From an uncultured Eubacterium sp. (lineage in GTDB: Bacteria; Bacillota; Clostridia; Lachnospirales; CAG-274), in the NCBI GenBank assembly GCA_900545305.1, contig UQYD01000003.1:37142-101141 (forward strand): a stretch of 64,000 bases of DNA, in the 5' to 3' direction. Position numbers and translations under genes: made by a program. The notes beneath the pieces are model-generated. The model was not told where the DNA came from, made no database searches, and worked only from the letters and a program-made list of their open reading frames with translations. This document shows, one piece after another, positions 8,845 to 18,900 of this stretch. The first letter of the stretch is position 1; every line of letters begins with the position of its first letter.

Positions 8845-9999
8845 TTATTGTTTATTTGGCATATGATACATTTTGTTAAACTCTTGTTTTATACTTTCAA
8901 GTCTAGCTTGGTCATCTATACGTTTCTTTTTTGCATTTTCCTGAATTTGCTTAGTCTCGTCAATACCATTGACAATAGTTCTCCAAGTTGATTCCAATGT
9001 TTCAATTTTAATAGAATTTCCAGATGCCAACCTAGCAGTCATCTTAGACTGTTCAACTGTATTTCTTGCATTTTTAATAAGCATTTCATTTGTCTTTTCA
9101 TCAAGAGCTGACATAGCCTCTGCCTGAATTCTTTGTCTTTTAAGCATTATCGCTTGTGCAAGTGCCTGCTTAAATACAGGTAATGTAATAATAAATGCTG
9201 AATTTATTTTTCTTACTAAATTCATATTACTAAATTCCATAGTTTTTATCATCGGTATAGACTGCATAGCTACATTTTCAGCAAGTCTTAAATCCTGTGT
9301 TCTTTGTTCAAGCAACATTAATGCCTGTTTTAAACTTGAAATTTCAAACTGTATAGAATTATCACCTGAATTAACCATATCTTCTTCTCTTTGTGCAATA
9401 TAGTCTTCAAGCTCTTTACAACCCTGCTCACCAGCGAGTATGTACTTTACTAAATCATGATAAAAGTTCACATTTGAATCAAACATTTGACCCAGTTTTC
9501 TATTAGATTGTTTAATCTCAGCCTCATATTGTTTCAACTGAACATAGATTTTATCGACTTCTTCTCCCATTGTATGGTACTTAGCTAAAATTTTATCTAA
9601 CTGCTTTCTCAAATTGCCAAATAGCTTACCAAAAAAGCCCTTATTCTCTTTTATTTCTTCTATGTCAAACTTGTCCATAATTTTAGCTAAAGTATTTAAC
9701 ATTTCACTAGACTCATCAAGTTTAGACATATCCATACTATTTAAAACAGTATCAGAAGCCTTTGAAATTTCCTCTGCCACTGTAGCACCGAAAGAAACAA
9801 TCGTTTCCATATTATTTACTTCAATGGTACTAACAATAGCATCAACTTCAGCTGAATTAACAAGCTGTTCATTCATTCTTTGTCTATCTGCAACAATATC
9901 GTACTGTTCCACAACTTCTACATCTGTATTTTGTGTATTTGCAACAGTTGTAGAACTCTCCTGATTTGTAGTACTTACCTTTTTAAAATCTAAACCCAT
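8845..9999 (-). CDS. Toxic anion resistance protein TelA/YceH
   Basis: 384 residues from the ATG at 9999, chosen because GGGAGGT sits 7 nt upstream; an upstream in-frame ATG would overlap the preceding gene. TelA-family proteins are soluble, largely alpha-helical proteins (KlaA/TelA in plasmids, YceH in Bacillus) that contribute to resistance to tellurite and some envelope-active agents by an unknown mechanism. Visible are the family blocks KYHTMGEEVDKIYVQLK, LEDYIAQREED and the conserved MIKTMEFSNMNLVRKINSAFIITLPVFKQAL core (about residues 245-275). It follows the YceG-like gene with a 2-nt gap, as in Bacillus yceG-yceH. Confidence 0.92.
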   Translation of the reverse strand: MGLDFKKVSTTNQESSTTVANTQNTDVEVVEQYDIVADRQRMNEQLVNSAEVDAIVSTIEVNNMETIVSFGATVAEEISKASDTVLNSMDMSKLDESSEMLNTLAKIMDKFDIEEIKENKGFFGKLFGNLRKQLDKILAKYHTMGEEVDKIYVQLKQYEAEIKQSNRKLGQMFDSNVNFYHDLVKYILAGEQGCKELEDYIAQREEDMVNSGDNSIQFEISSLKQALMLLEQRTQDLRLAENVAMQSIPMIKTMEFSNMNLVRKINSAFIITLPVFKQALAQAIMLKRQRIQAEAMSALDEKTNEMLIKNARNTVEQSKMTARLASGNSIKIETLESTWRTIVNGIDETKQIQENAKKKRIDDQARLESIKQEFNKMYHMPNKQ

Positions 10000-10001
10000 T
10001 T

Positions 10002-12287
10002 TTAAAACCTCCCAAAAATTTTTTCTTTCCAAGAACGTGGACTAAATTCATTATCACATCTCGTTATTGATGGAATTTTTAAGTCGTATTTATATTCACC
10101 AATCTGATGTTCCTCTAAATTTAGTTTATTAAAATGTTTTTCTACAGTTTGATATCCTGTAGGTACAAAAAACACTATATCAAATCCTAATAAATTCAAA
10201 AAAGCAATTAATATAGAGTCCTCTAAAGAAATCCCTTTTTCTCCACTATTTATATACACCAACTTAGGATTTTTTTTAGTAAAATCAAATTTCTGTATAA
10301 GTCTTAGAATTTCCTTTGGCATATTTAAAACTGTAGAAATAATAGTAAATTCCGTACCATTTTCATAAGTACCTTTTATTATTTGCTCATCTAAAAGAGT
10401 TTGCAATTTTTCTAATATATAGTCCTGTACATTATCTCTTAAATATGAATACTGATAACATTTATGTTCTTTAATAATATTTTTCTGTATTCTTTTGTTT
10501 TTCAAAAATGTAGTAGCATACTGCTTTACAGGATTATATGACAGTGAATCTATAAATGGAACTTTAGAAACCAACTCACAATTATCTACATAAAGTTTCT
10601 TAATTGAATTCCAATACTGGTTAACATCCCCATCTTTAACACCTGAAATTTTTGAGAAAATAACCGGCATATTAACCATATTATCAACAACACTGAAATT
10701 AGGTCTATACTTTATCTCCTCATTCCAAAGTATTTCTATTTCTTCATACATTGTTTGAAGATTTACTGATGTAGCCTGCATAAACTGTTGATTTCTATAA
10801 ATTCCTGTATTTTGATACATCAATGTATCCAATTCTCTTTCTGCATGATAAGCAGCTGTACCTATTCTTAAATCAGTATTATCCTGTGGGAAAATAGATA
10901 TATTAAGCGACTCCATATTGTTTACTTCATACACAAGTGAATCTTCAATTCTGTATTTTACATTTAAATTTGGATTAAATATAACAACATCTACAGGCGT
11001 CCTAGCTAATAATCTAAAAAACAAATCTTCATACAAAGACTTATCTCCATCACTTAATAAAAAGAAACAACTAACCTCTGGAAATTTCCATTTATTAAAC
11101 AATAATGGTATGTACCTTTTTAACCAACATAACAAAATAACAGCTTTATTTGTCAATCTACTAATATGATTTTCGTCATTTTTTGCTTCTGACAATATTA
11201 TATCAACAAAAGATTTTATCAATATTTTTTCAAGTTTTGAATCCAACCCACATTGAATATTTTTTGTAATATGTGATATTAACTGTTCCTTATTTTTGTA
11301 ATTTCCTCTATTGATAAGCTTAATTTCTTCATATGTAGGCTCTGGAATTTTACCATTTTCAATAACAAGACTTCTTTTATTATTTTTTATTTCTAGTTGT
11401 AATTGATATAATTCATTAGCATAAGTTAGCTTATCTTCTACACCATTCATAACACAAAAACAATTATAAAATAATTTAGAATCATTTCCTCTATTTGCAA
11501 CAGCAATTCTTATATCATCTAAAATTTTTCCAGAACACCATGCATTTGTACAATTTATAACACCAGATTCTGTACCATATAGCCTTTTTGTCTTTTGTTC
11601 TTCTAAAATTTTATTTTGCAAATTTTTTAGAGAAAAATCTTCTGGAAAGGCTTTTGCATTTTGAATAACAAGTTCATTAGACTTTTCAGATAAAGCATCT
11701 AATTTCTTATAATCTTTATCTCCTGAATACTGTATTAGAACTATATCACATCCAGCATTTGATAAAATAGTTAGGAACATCAATTCATAATTGCTTACAT
11801 TTCCTTCATACAATATTTTAGGAATATCTTCATTTCCTAATTTATTCACTATTCTTTCAAATTTATAGTACAGCCAGCACATAAATTTTATATAGGCATT
11901 TTTTAACATATTATCATTTTTGCCATTTTTCTTCATATTCAGCAAAAATTCATACATACAAATACAAACATTTTCTCTCTGCATTGCATCCATTCTAGGC
12001 AACCATTTTTTTAAACTATCACCTATAAACCCTATGCCTAATTGAAAGTCTAGTCCCATTATTTCAGAATAATAATTCAAATTATCTTCTGTGGGATTTT
12101 GTATTCTTCCCTCTATTACAACTCCATTTATACGAGCTGAGTTGTAATATTTTTTTATAAAATTTTCTACTTCTATGCTGTATTCATTAATTCTATAAAA
12201 AAATACCCTTTTGTCACTTCTTGAACTTAACTTCAGAAAAAAATCATCTAAACTATGAATTTCTTTATGTTCAAACATAGACATCAC
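10002..12287 (-). CDS. YceG-like component of the Ter-type module
   Basis: 761 residues, longer than Bacillus YceG (~540). Family YceG_bac is found almost only beside TelA and TerD genes and has no proven activity. I see no transmembrane segment, Walker motif or known catalytic site; the sequence is Ile/Asn/Lys-rich. It starts 1 nt after the rhomboid stop (12289/12287) and ends 2 nt before the TelA start, so the three are surely co-expressed. The family call rests on position between a Ca2+ ATPase/rhomboid and TelA, plus overall size and composition. Confidence 0.7.
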   Translation of the reverse strand: MMSMFEHKEIHSLDDFFLKLSSRSDKRVFFYRINEYSIEVENFIKKYYNSARINGVVIEGRIQNPTEDNLNYYSEIMGLDFQLGIGFIGDSLKKWLPRMDAMQRENVCICMYEFLLNMKKNGKNDNMLKNAYIKFMCWLYYKFERIVNKLGNEDIPKILYEGNVSNYELMFLTILSNAGCDIVLIQYSGDKDYKKLDALSEKSNELVIQNAKAFPEDFSLKNLQNKILEEQKTKRLYGTESGVINCTNAWCSGKILDDIRIAVANRGNDSKLFYNCFCVMNGVEDKLTYANELYQLQLEIKNNKRSLVIENGKIPEPTYEEIKLINRGNYKNKEQLISHITKNIQCGLDSKLEKILIKSFVDIILSEAKNDENHISRLTNKAVILLCWLKRYIPLLFNKWKFPEVSCFFLLSDGDKSLYEDLFFRLLARTPVDVVIFNPNLNVKYRIEDSLVYEVNNMESLNISIFPQDNTDLRIGTAAYHAERELDTLMYQNTGIYRNQQFMQATSVNLQTMYEEIEILWNEEIKYRPNFSVVDNMVNMPVIFSKISGVKDGDVNQYWNSIKKLYVDNCELVSKVPFIDSLSYNPVKQYATTFLKNKRIQKNIIKEHKCYQYSYLRDNVQDYILEKLQTLLDEQIIKGTYENGTEFTIISTVLNMPKEILRLIQKFDFTKKNPKLVYINSGEKGISLEDSILIAFLNLLGFDIVFFVPTGYQTVEKHFNKLNLEEHQIGEYKYDLKIPSITRCDNEFSPRSWKEKIFGRF

Positions 12288-12288
12288 C

Positions 12289-12870
12289 CTAACTCCTATT
12301 TAAATTTTCTTTTCCTAATGCATATCCAAATATTGAACCTACAATACCACCAACTATATGTGTAAAATTCGAAATATTATCATCTACAAATATTCCATTA
12401 TATATTTGTCCACCTATGTAAATTACTGCTACAAGTATAAAAGTCAAAGGTATTTTTCCTTCAGACATACTTGCAAAAGATGACAGCAATATAAAAGCAA
12501 AAACAACACCACTGGCACCTAAAAGCATAGTATTAGGAAATATTATAAAATTTAAAATTCCCGTAATAAGAGCAGTAAAGAATATCACAACAACTATATC
12601 TACAGAACCATACTTTTCCTCTAACAATGGTCCAATAATAAGTATAATTGTTATATTGCTAATAAAATGACTCCAGTTTGCGTGTCCAAAAATATGTCCA
12701 ATAAACCTAAAGTACGTTAAAGGACTCATTAACGACGACCTGTAAACACTAAACAGTAGCCTATCTGTTGCCCCTGATGTGATAAAATCCAATATTAAAA
12801 CAACAAAACATACTGTTGTAAATCCCAGTATTACAGGGGAATTAAAAGATATTTTCTTTAAAATTTTCAT
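12289..12870 (-). CDS. Rhomboid-family intramembrane serine protease
   Basis: 193 residues from the ATG at 12870 (AAAGGGGG site 8 nt upstream). Six hydrophobic segments. Rhomboid hallmarks are present: HIFGHANWSHFISN (TM2, the histidine/asparagine part of the oxyanion hole), LLGASGVVFAF with the catalytic Ser in GASG (TM4), and FTHIVGGIVGSIFGY with the catalytic His (TM6). It would cleave transmembrane substrates within the bilayer. Lying between a Ca2+ ATPase and the Ter-type genes, it may process a membrane signal of that stress system; this is inference. Confidence 0.93.
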   Translation of the reverse strand: MKILKKISFNSPVILGFTTVCFVVLILDFITSGATDRLLFSVYRSSLMSPLTYFRFIGHIFGHANWSHFISNITIILIIGPLLEEKYGSVDIVVVIFFTALITGILNFIIFPNTMLLGASGVVFAFILLSSFASMSEGKIPLTFILVAVIYIGGQIYNGIFVDDNISNFTHIVGGIVGSIFGYALGKENLNRS

Positions 12871-12900
12871 AGTATTAATCCCCCTTTCTCTTTTCAACCT

Positions 12901-15558
12901 CTATTTATTTCCTACTATACATTTTCTAACAATGTCAACAGGTATCATTGTAAAACCTAAAATAATTACAACTATCCATCCAGTTATTCCAAAAGGAACA
13001 CAACTGAACATTTCACCAATCCATTTAAAAATATCAAGATTTACTAATCCAGCATTTACAATACATGCCTGAACTGCTATGATGACGAAGAATACTTTTA
13101 AGAATCCAGTATTTTCATTTAAGCCACTAAATATAGCAAACTTTTCATCTCTGACATTGAAGCCATTGAACAAGGCACTAAGTATGAATAAAACAAAGTA
13201 CGCTGTCAATTTCTGTTCTTCTGTATTAAAGAACTGGTCAAAAAATGAAAGTTTAAGGAAAGCAAAACTAATAACTACAAGCCAAGCACCCATTGTAAGT
13301 ATTTGTGCCATCATCTTTTTACTTACAATACTTTCATCACGTCTTCTAGGAGCTTCTTCCATATATTTTTCTTTAGCCGGTTCATTACCAAGCATTATAG
13401 CTCCCAAACCGTCCATTACTAAGTTTACAAACAACAAATGAGTTACTTTAAGTGGTTCATCAACACCAAAGAATGGTGCAATAGCACTTACTACAACAGC
13501 TGCCACATTAATAACTAACTGGAACTTACAGAATTTTAATATATTATGATAAATTGTTCTACCATAAAGTATAGCATCTTTAATTGACCTAAAATTGTCA
13601 TCTAATACAACAATTTTACCAGCCTCTTTGGCAGCCTCAGTTCCACTACCCATGGCAAAACCAACATCTGCTCTTTTAAGTGCTGGAGAGTCATTAACAC
13701 CATCGCCTGTCATACCAACTACAAGATTCATTTCCTGACATATTCTTACCATTCTTGATTTATCTGTAGGCAAAGCTCTGGCAATAACTCTAATATCTTT
13801 AATCATAGACTTTATTTCATCATCAGAAAGGCTATTAAGCTCTGTTGATGTAAGTGCCTTATCAGATTGATTTTGAATAAGTCCAGCATCTTCAGCTATT
13901 GATACAGCAGTTTCAAGTCTGTCTCCTGTTATCATTACAACCTGAATACCTGCATCCATAACCTCCTTTATAGCCATTTTAGCTTCTGGTCTTACATCAT
14001 CCCTAATAGCTACAAAACCTATTAAAACAACATCATCATTAATGTCATTTTCTGTCATTGAGCTATTTGAATATCCAAAAGCAAGAACTCTCATAGCCCT
14101 TGAAGCAAGGGTGTTAATCTTTTCATTTATTTCATCAAAGTTAAGCTCAACTTCGTTACCATCTTCATCTAAAGCCTTTGTTGCAATAGAAAGGAATTTT
14201 TCTGGAGCACCTTTATAGAATGTTTTGCCTAATTCTTTTATTTCAACTTGACTAAATTTATTTGAAGAATTAAATCCCTGTGAATTTGTAACACTATATT
14301 CACTTTCATTTGTTAAAACATTATAAGTTTCCTCGCCAATAAACTTCATTAAAGCCTGGTCTGTTGCATTACCACCAATTACTTTATGGTTAGCATCAAA
14401 CATAGATGCTGTATTCTTACCTATAGATATATCCAATAAAGCCTTTACCTTACTGTGAAGTCCTAAATTATCCATAGGTATAGTATCACCATTAGGCATA
14501 AAGAATTCTACTACTTCAAGCATACCCTTAGTGATAGTACCTGTCTTATCACTAAATAAAATGTTTAATGAACCAGCAGTTTCAATACCTTCTGCTTTTC
14601 TAACTAAAACATTATGGTCAAGCATTTTACTTGTATTCTGCATTAATACAAGGGAAATCATAAGAGGAAGTCCCTCAGGTACTGCACAGACAATAATAAC
14701 AATAGCCAATGAAACAGCATCAATTACATTTTTCAAAATTTCTGCCCAGCCTATAGAAAGATATTGTTCTATGCCACCAGCATTAAGCACAAAATATGCC
14801 ATATAAAATACTGCTATTACAAAAGCACCTATATAACCAAAAGTAGAAATCTGATGAGCAAGTTTACCTAATTTTACTTTTAAAGGAGAGTCTACCTCAT
14901 CCTCTTGCATTTCTTCAGCCATTTTGCCCATCATTGTTTTTAAGCCAACTTTTCTAACATCTAAAATGCCTGTACCATCAAAAACAACAGCACCTCTGAA
15001 AAGGGAATATTTATCTACAAATGTATCACCAGTAATATTATCTGCCATTTCAGTAGAAATATCAGTAGCAAATTTTTTACATTCCTCTGCTTCACCATTT
15101 AAAGCCGAATTATCAACTCTTAAATCGCCTTCAACTAATATACCGTCTGCTGGAATTTTATCCCCTGATTGTAGTAAAACCTTATCTCCTACAACTACGT
15201 CATCTACTTCAATAACAGTAACCATAGAATTACGGTATACCTTACAGACATCTTTTTTTGTGCTGTTTTTTAACTCTCTATACTTAGTATCACTTGCAAC
15301 ACCTGTCTTTGCTGTAACAAAGGCCACAATTAATACTGCAACAACTGTACCTATGGGCTCATAAATTTCAGCATATCCTAAAAAGAACATTACCACCATT
15401 AACCCAGCAATAAACAAAAGTATCTTAATCATTGGGTCGCTAAAAGTTTCTTTAAACTCTGCCCAAAAGGTAGTAGGCTCAGAATCCGGAATTACATTGT
15501 TGCCATATTTTTCTCTGGATTGCCTTACTTGTTGGTCATTTAAACCTTTTTTTAACAT
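12901..15558 (-). CDS. Calcium-type P-type ATPase
   Basis: 885 residues, the normal size of bacterial SERCA/PMCA-like pumps. It exports a cation, probably Ca2+, from the cytoplasm using ATP. Motifs in order: N-terminal QSREKYGNN cation-ATPase domain, TGE-like NGEAEE actuator loop, CAVPEGLPL in TM4 (ion-binding Glu), SDKTGTITKG phosphorylation site, KGAPE nucleotide site, MITGDR, and TGDGVNDSPALKRADVGFAMG hinge. About ten membrane segments. First gene of the Ter-type operon; its mRNA leader holds a small ORF and a terminator, so expression is probably attenuated. Linking a Ca2+ pump with Ca2+-binding TerD proteins makes sense. Confidence 0.95.
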   Translation of the reverse strand: MLKKGLNDQQVRQSREKYGNNVIPDSEPTTFWAEFKETFSDPMIKILLFIAGLMVVMFFLGYAEIYEPIGTVVAVLIVAFVTAKTGVASDTKYRELKNSTKKDVCKVYRNSMVTVIEVDDVVVGDKVLLQSGDKIPADGILVEGDLRVDNSALNGEAEECKKFATDISTEMADNITGDTFVDKYSLFRGAVVFDGTGILDVRKVGLKTMMGKMAEEMQEDEVDSPLKVKLGKLAHQISTFGYIGAFVIAVFYMAYFVLNAGGIEQYLSIGWAEILKNVIDAVSLAIVIIVCAVPEGLPLMISLVLMQNTSKMLDHNVLVRKAEGIETAGSLNILFSDKTGTITKGMLEVVEFFMPNGDTIPMDNLGLHSKVKALLDISIGKNTASMFDANHKVIGGNATDQALMKFIGEETYNVLTNESEYSVTNSQGFNSSNKFSQVEIKELGKTFYKGAPEKFLSIATKALDEDGNEVELNFDEINEKINTLASRAMRVLAFGYSNSSMTENDINDDVVLIGFVAIRDDVRPEAKMAIKEVMDAGIQVVMITGDRLETAVSIAEDAGLIQNQSDKALTSTELNSLSDDEIKSMIKDIRVIARALPTDKSRMVRICQEMNLVVGMTGDGVNDSPALKRADVGFAMGSGTEAAKEAGKIVVLDDNFRSIKDAILYGRTIYHNILKFCKFQLVINVAAVVVSAIAPFFGVDEPLKVTHLLFVNLVMDGLGAIMLGNEPAKEKYMEEAPRRRDESIVSKKMMAQILTMGAWLVVISFAFLKLSFFDQFFNTEEQKLTAYFVLFILSALFNGFNVRDEKFAIFSGLNENTGFLKVFFVIIAVQACIVNAGLVNLDIFKWIGEMFSCVPFGITGWIVVIILGFTMIPVDIVRKCIVGNK

Positions 15559-15589
15559 AACTTCACTCCTCTTTTGTTCTCATAGATAC

Positions 15590-15644
15590 AAAAAAGTCAT
15601 TGAACTTTATACACAAACTTTAAGTACATAAAGACACAATGACT
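15590..15644 (-). terminator. Intrinsic terminator inside the ter-operon leader (attenuator)
   Basis: Reading leftwards: AGTCATTG (15644-15637), CTTTAT inner arm, then ATAAAG and CAATGACT (15602-15595), followed by a T run at 15594-15590. The stem ends only ~32 nt before the ATPase start codon and after the promoter, so readthrough must be regulated for the operon to be expressed. Confidence 0.75.
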
Positions 15645-15647
15645 CTA

Positions 15648-15728
15648 TCATCTACGAAATACTAATAATTTTAAAAAAATAGTGCAGTTATATAATAAAC
15701 TATCATTAAAGCACAATTTAATCATCAT
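15648..15728 (-). CDS. 26-codon leader ORF upstream of the Ca2+ ATPase
   Basis: ATG ATG at 15728-15723 preceded by AAAGGGGTGG, a strong ribosome site about 6 nt upstream, opens a 26-codon frame ending with TGA at 15650-15648, four bases before the terminator stem starts. The peptide (MMIKLCFNDSLLYNC...) is rich in Leu and Phe. Position between promoter and attenuator stem fits a leader peptide whose translation controls terminator folding. No run of one diagnostic codon is obvious; four TTA Leu codons lie in its second half. Real translation is inferred. Confidence 0.55.
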   Translation of the reverse strand: MMIKLCFNDSLLYNCTIFLKLLVFRR

Positions 15729-15750
15729 AACGCACCACCCCTTTTGTTGC

Positions 15751-15779
15751 ATTATAACACATATATATACAATTATCAA
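15751..15779 (-). promoter_or_regulatory. Promoter of the Ter-type operon
   Basis: Reading leftwards, TTGATA (15779-15774), exactly 17 nt, TATAAT (15756-15751). The start site near 15744 gives a leader of ~185 nt with the small ORF and terminator. Confidence 0.8.
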
Positions 15780-15815
15780 TATAATTTATAGAATTTTTAC
15801 AAATATATTATATAT

Positions 15816-15855
15816 TTTTTAGTCATTAAATAAAATTTTATTTAATGACTAAAAA
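15816..15855. terminator. 40-bp perfect palindrome, CRISPR-distal terminator
   Basis: A 20+20 bp perfect inverted repeat with no loop (arm TTTTTAGTCATTAAATAAAA). It lies between the leader-distal end of the array and the promoter of the Ter-type operon. It ends in T on both strands, so it can stop the pre-crRNA transcript arriving from the right. The AGTCATT core is also the core of the attenuator stem at 15595-15644. Confidence 0.7.
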
Positions 15856-15941
15856 TTTTCTAAATATTCTATATTCTTTTTGCAATATATAACTCCGATA
15901 ATTCATTTTATTAATAATAATACAAATAAGTTTATTTTAAA

Positions 15942-15971
15942 CTTTATATTTCAGTATGAACTAATTATAAC
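15942..15971 (-). repeat. Degenerate terminal CRISPR repeat
   Basis: Differs from the consensus at three positions (1, 6 and 13 of the plus-strand repeat). Terminal decay is normal at the leader-distal end and supports leftward transcription of the array. Confidence 0.9.
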
Positions 15972-18900
15972 ATAAAACGCTTGAGAACCGACAGATTTTA
16001 CGCTTAAATTTACATTTCACTATGAACTAATTATAACTATGCAAAAATCGTAGGCGATAATGTAGCAACAGAATTTACATTTCACTATGAACTAATTATA
16101 ACGGTGATAATTATTACAGAGGCTTATACTTTTATACATTTACATTTCACTATGAACTAATTATAACCGATATTGATCAAATACTTTTAAGTGGCATTAA
16201 AAATTTACATTTCACTATGAACTAATTATAACGATGCAATTATTCAAATTGATAAAGACATTACATATATTTACATTTCACTATGAACTAATTATAACGA
16301 AAGGCTTTTACCACAATTACTACATTTTACAATAGATTTACATTTCACTATGAACTAATTATAACAAAAATAGAAGACAAAAAAGGAATTACAGCAACTA
16401 AATTTACATTTCACTATGAACTAATTATAACAGTGCAAAAAATGATTGAAGAAAGAGGAGGAAAATTATTTACATTTCACTATGAACTAATTATAACTCC
16501 GTACCACCCAGTATGTAACATTCAACAGATTTTGCATTTACATTTCACTATGAACTAATTATAACAATTGACACAAAAGATGTATCAAAAATTATATCTG
16601 ATTTACATTTCACTATGAACTAATTATAACTATATCTCTTCCTTTCTTGTATAATATCATTTGTGGATTTACATTTCACTATGAACTAATTATAACCTGG
16701 GTGTGCCTTTCGCCATTCTTCGACAATTTTATTTACATTTCACTATGAACTAATTATAACCTTGGTCTAGGCTTAATAAAATAGGTCTCCTATAATTTAC
16801 ATTTCACTATGAACTAATTATAACCAAAAAGAACTTCGTGAAAATACAAAAACATTTACATTTACATTTCACTATGAACTAATTATAACAGAGATGACCG
16901 AGTTCCATACAGCCAATGGGTAAAGTATTTACATTTCACTATGAACTAATTATAACAAAGACAGAGGTAGAATTAAAGCAGAGATTAAAAGAATTTACAT
17001 TTCACTATGAACTAATTATAACATATTCTTATCTAGTTTGTACTGGCATTTAAGCCACATTTACATTTCACTATGAACTAATTATAACAGCCTTACAAAT
17101 GAGCTTTTTGTAACTACTGCTGAATTTACATTTCACTATGAACTAATTATAACAACAACAACAATATAAGTATTTGTTCTTGGGTCAAATTTACATTTCA
17201 CTATGAACTAATTATAACCAGCATATCTGACAGAAGCGAGTATATTACTTAAATTTACATTTCACTATGAACTAATTATAACTTTACAGCCTTAAAGGCA
17301 ACTAACCCACCCAATAAATATTTACATTTCACTATGAACTAATTATAACGCTTTACTCCTGTTGCATAAGAACCATAGTTCATTACATTTACATTTCACT
17401 ATGAACTAATTATAACGATATTCCAATTCTATTCGACTCATGCCAGCTATTGTATTTACATTTCACTATGAACTAATTATAACAAAGTTGCAAGCACGAA
17501 ACGAAGAACTTCAAAAAGATTTACATTTCACTATGAACTAATTATAACTCTCTTGTTTTTCTTCTTTCAATATAGCCCATAGTAATTTACATTTCACTAT
17601 GAACTAATTATAACGTTGTAATTTTAGCTATATATTTGCTACCACAAAAATTTACATTTCACTATGAACTAATTATAACTGGTACACCAGAGGTTATTGC
17701 AGTAAAGGGTTATGGATTTACATTTCACTATGAACTAATTATAACACAGTAAATATCTCGCAAATGAGGGACTTACGGTATTTACATTTCACTATGAACT
17801 AATTATAACCAATGTGTCAGCTTAACGGAAATTATTTTACCAAAATTTACATTTCACTATGAACTAATTATAACAAATTTGGGAAAAGCTTGCACTGGTC
17901 TTTGTAACAGATTTACATTTCACTATGAACTAATTATAACTTAAAAATAGCTCTGTTTTGGGGTCGCCGAACCCGCATTTACATTTCACTATGAACTAAT
18001 TATAACCCTAAAATGTCATATATATCTTTCTGAACAATGCCATTTACATTTCACTATGAACTAATTATAACCTACAGTACCTGCAACTGACCCTACCTTT
18101 TTAAGTCATTTACATTTCACTATGAACTAATTATAACAACCTTTGATTTGCTACTTTCAATCACTCTACTTAAATTTACATTTCACTATGAACTAATTAT
18201 AACTTATTGAAAGCAGCCTTTGACATTAAAATAAGCGCATTTACATTTCACTATGAACTAATTATAACAGTAAAACAGATAGGAAAAGCAGTTGTAGAAA
18301 CATTATTTACATTTCACTATGAACTAATTATAACGGTATAAAAAAGATGTTGGAATTTACAGCTATGATATTTACATTTCACTATGAACTAATTATAACG
18401 GCATAAAACCTCGTCTTGCAAGTATTCTACTAAAATTTACATTTCACTATGAACTAATTATAACAGATGATAAAAAGTTACTTAATGATTGCTATATTAG
18501 ATTTACATTTCACTATGAACTAATTATAACCTAGATTATACCAATCTAGTTTACAAATTAAATCAATTTACATTTCACTATGAACTAATTATAACTCTAT
18601 GTTCTCAGATGGAGGCACATATACCCTATACATTTACATTTCACTATGAACTAATTATAACTGTTGCACAATGTTTTATTTGTGTTTTCAAAGTTTAATT
18701 TACATTTCACTATGAACTAATTATAACACTTCAAAAGTTTGAAGAAATAAAAACTGAATATAAATTTACATTTCACTATGAACTAATTATAACATATAAT
18801 GAAATAAACTAACTTGTGAAGGATAAGGCATTTACATTTCACTATGAACTAATTATAACGATGTAAAAATAATACCTACTGTTCCACCACCGTCATTTAC

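Noticed and set aside
15560..15780. yybP-ykoY (Mn2+) riboswitch before the P-type ATPase
   Set aside because: Such pumps often have one, but the conserved core sequences are not found; a small ORF plus terminator explains the leader better.
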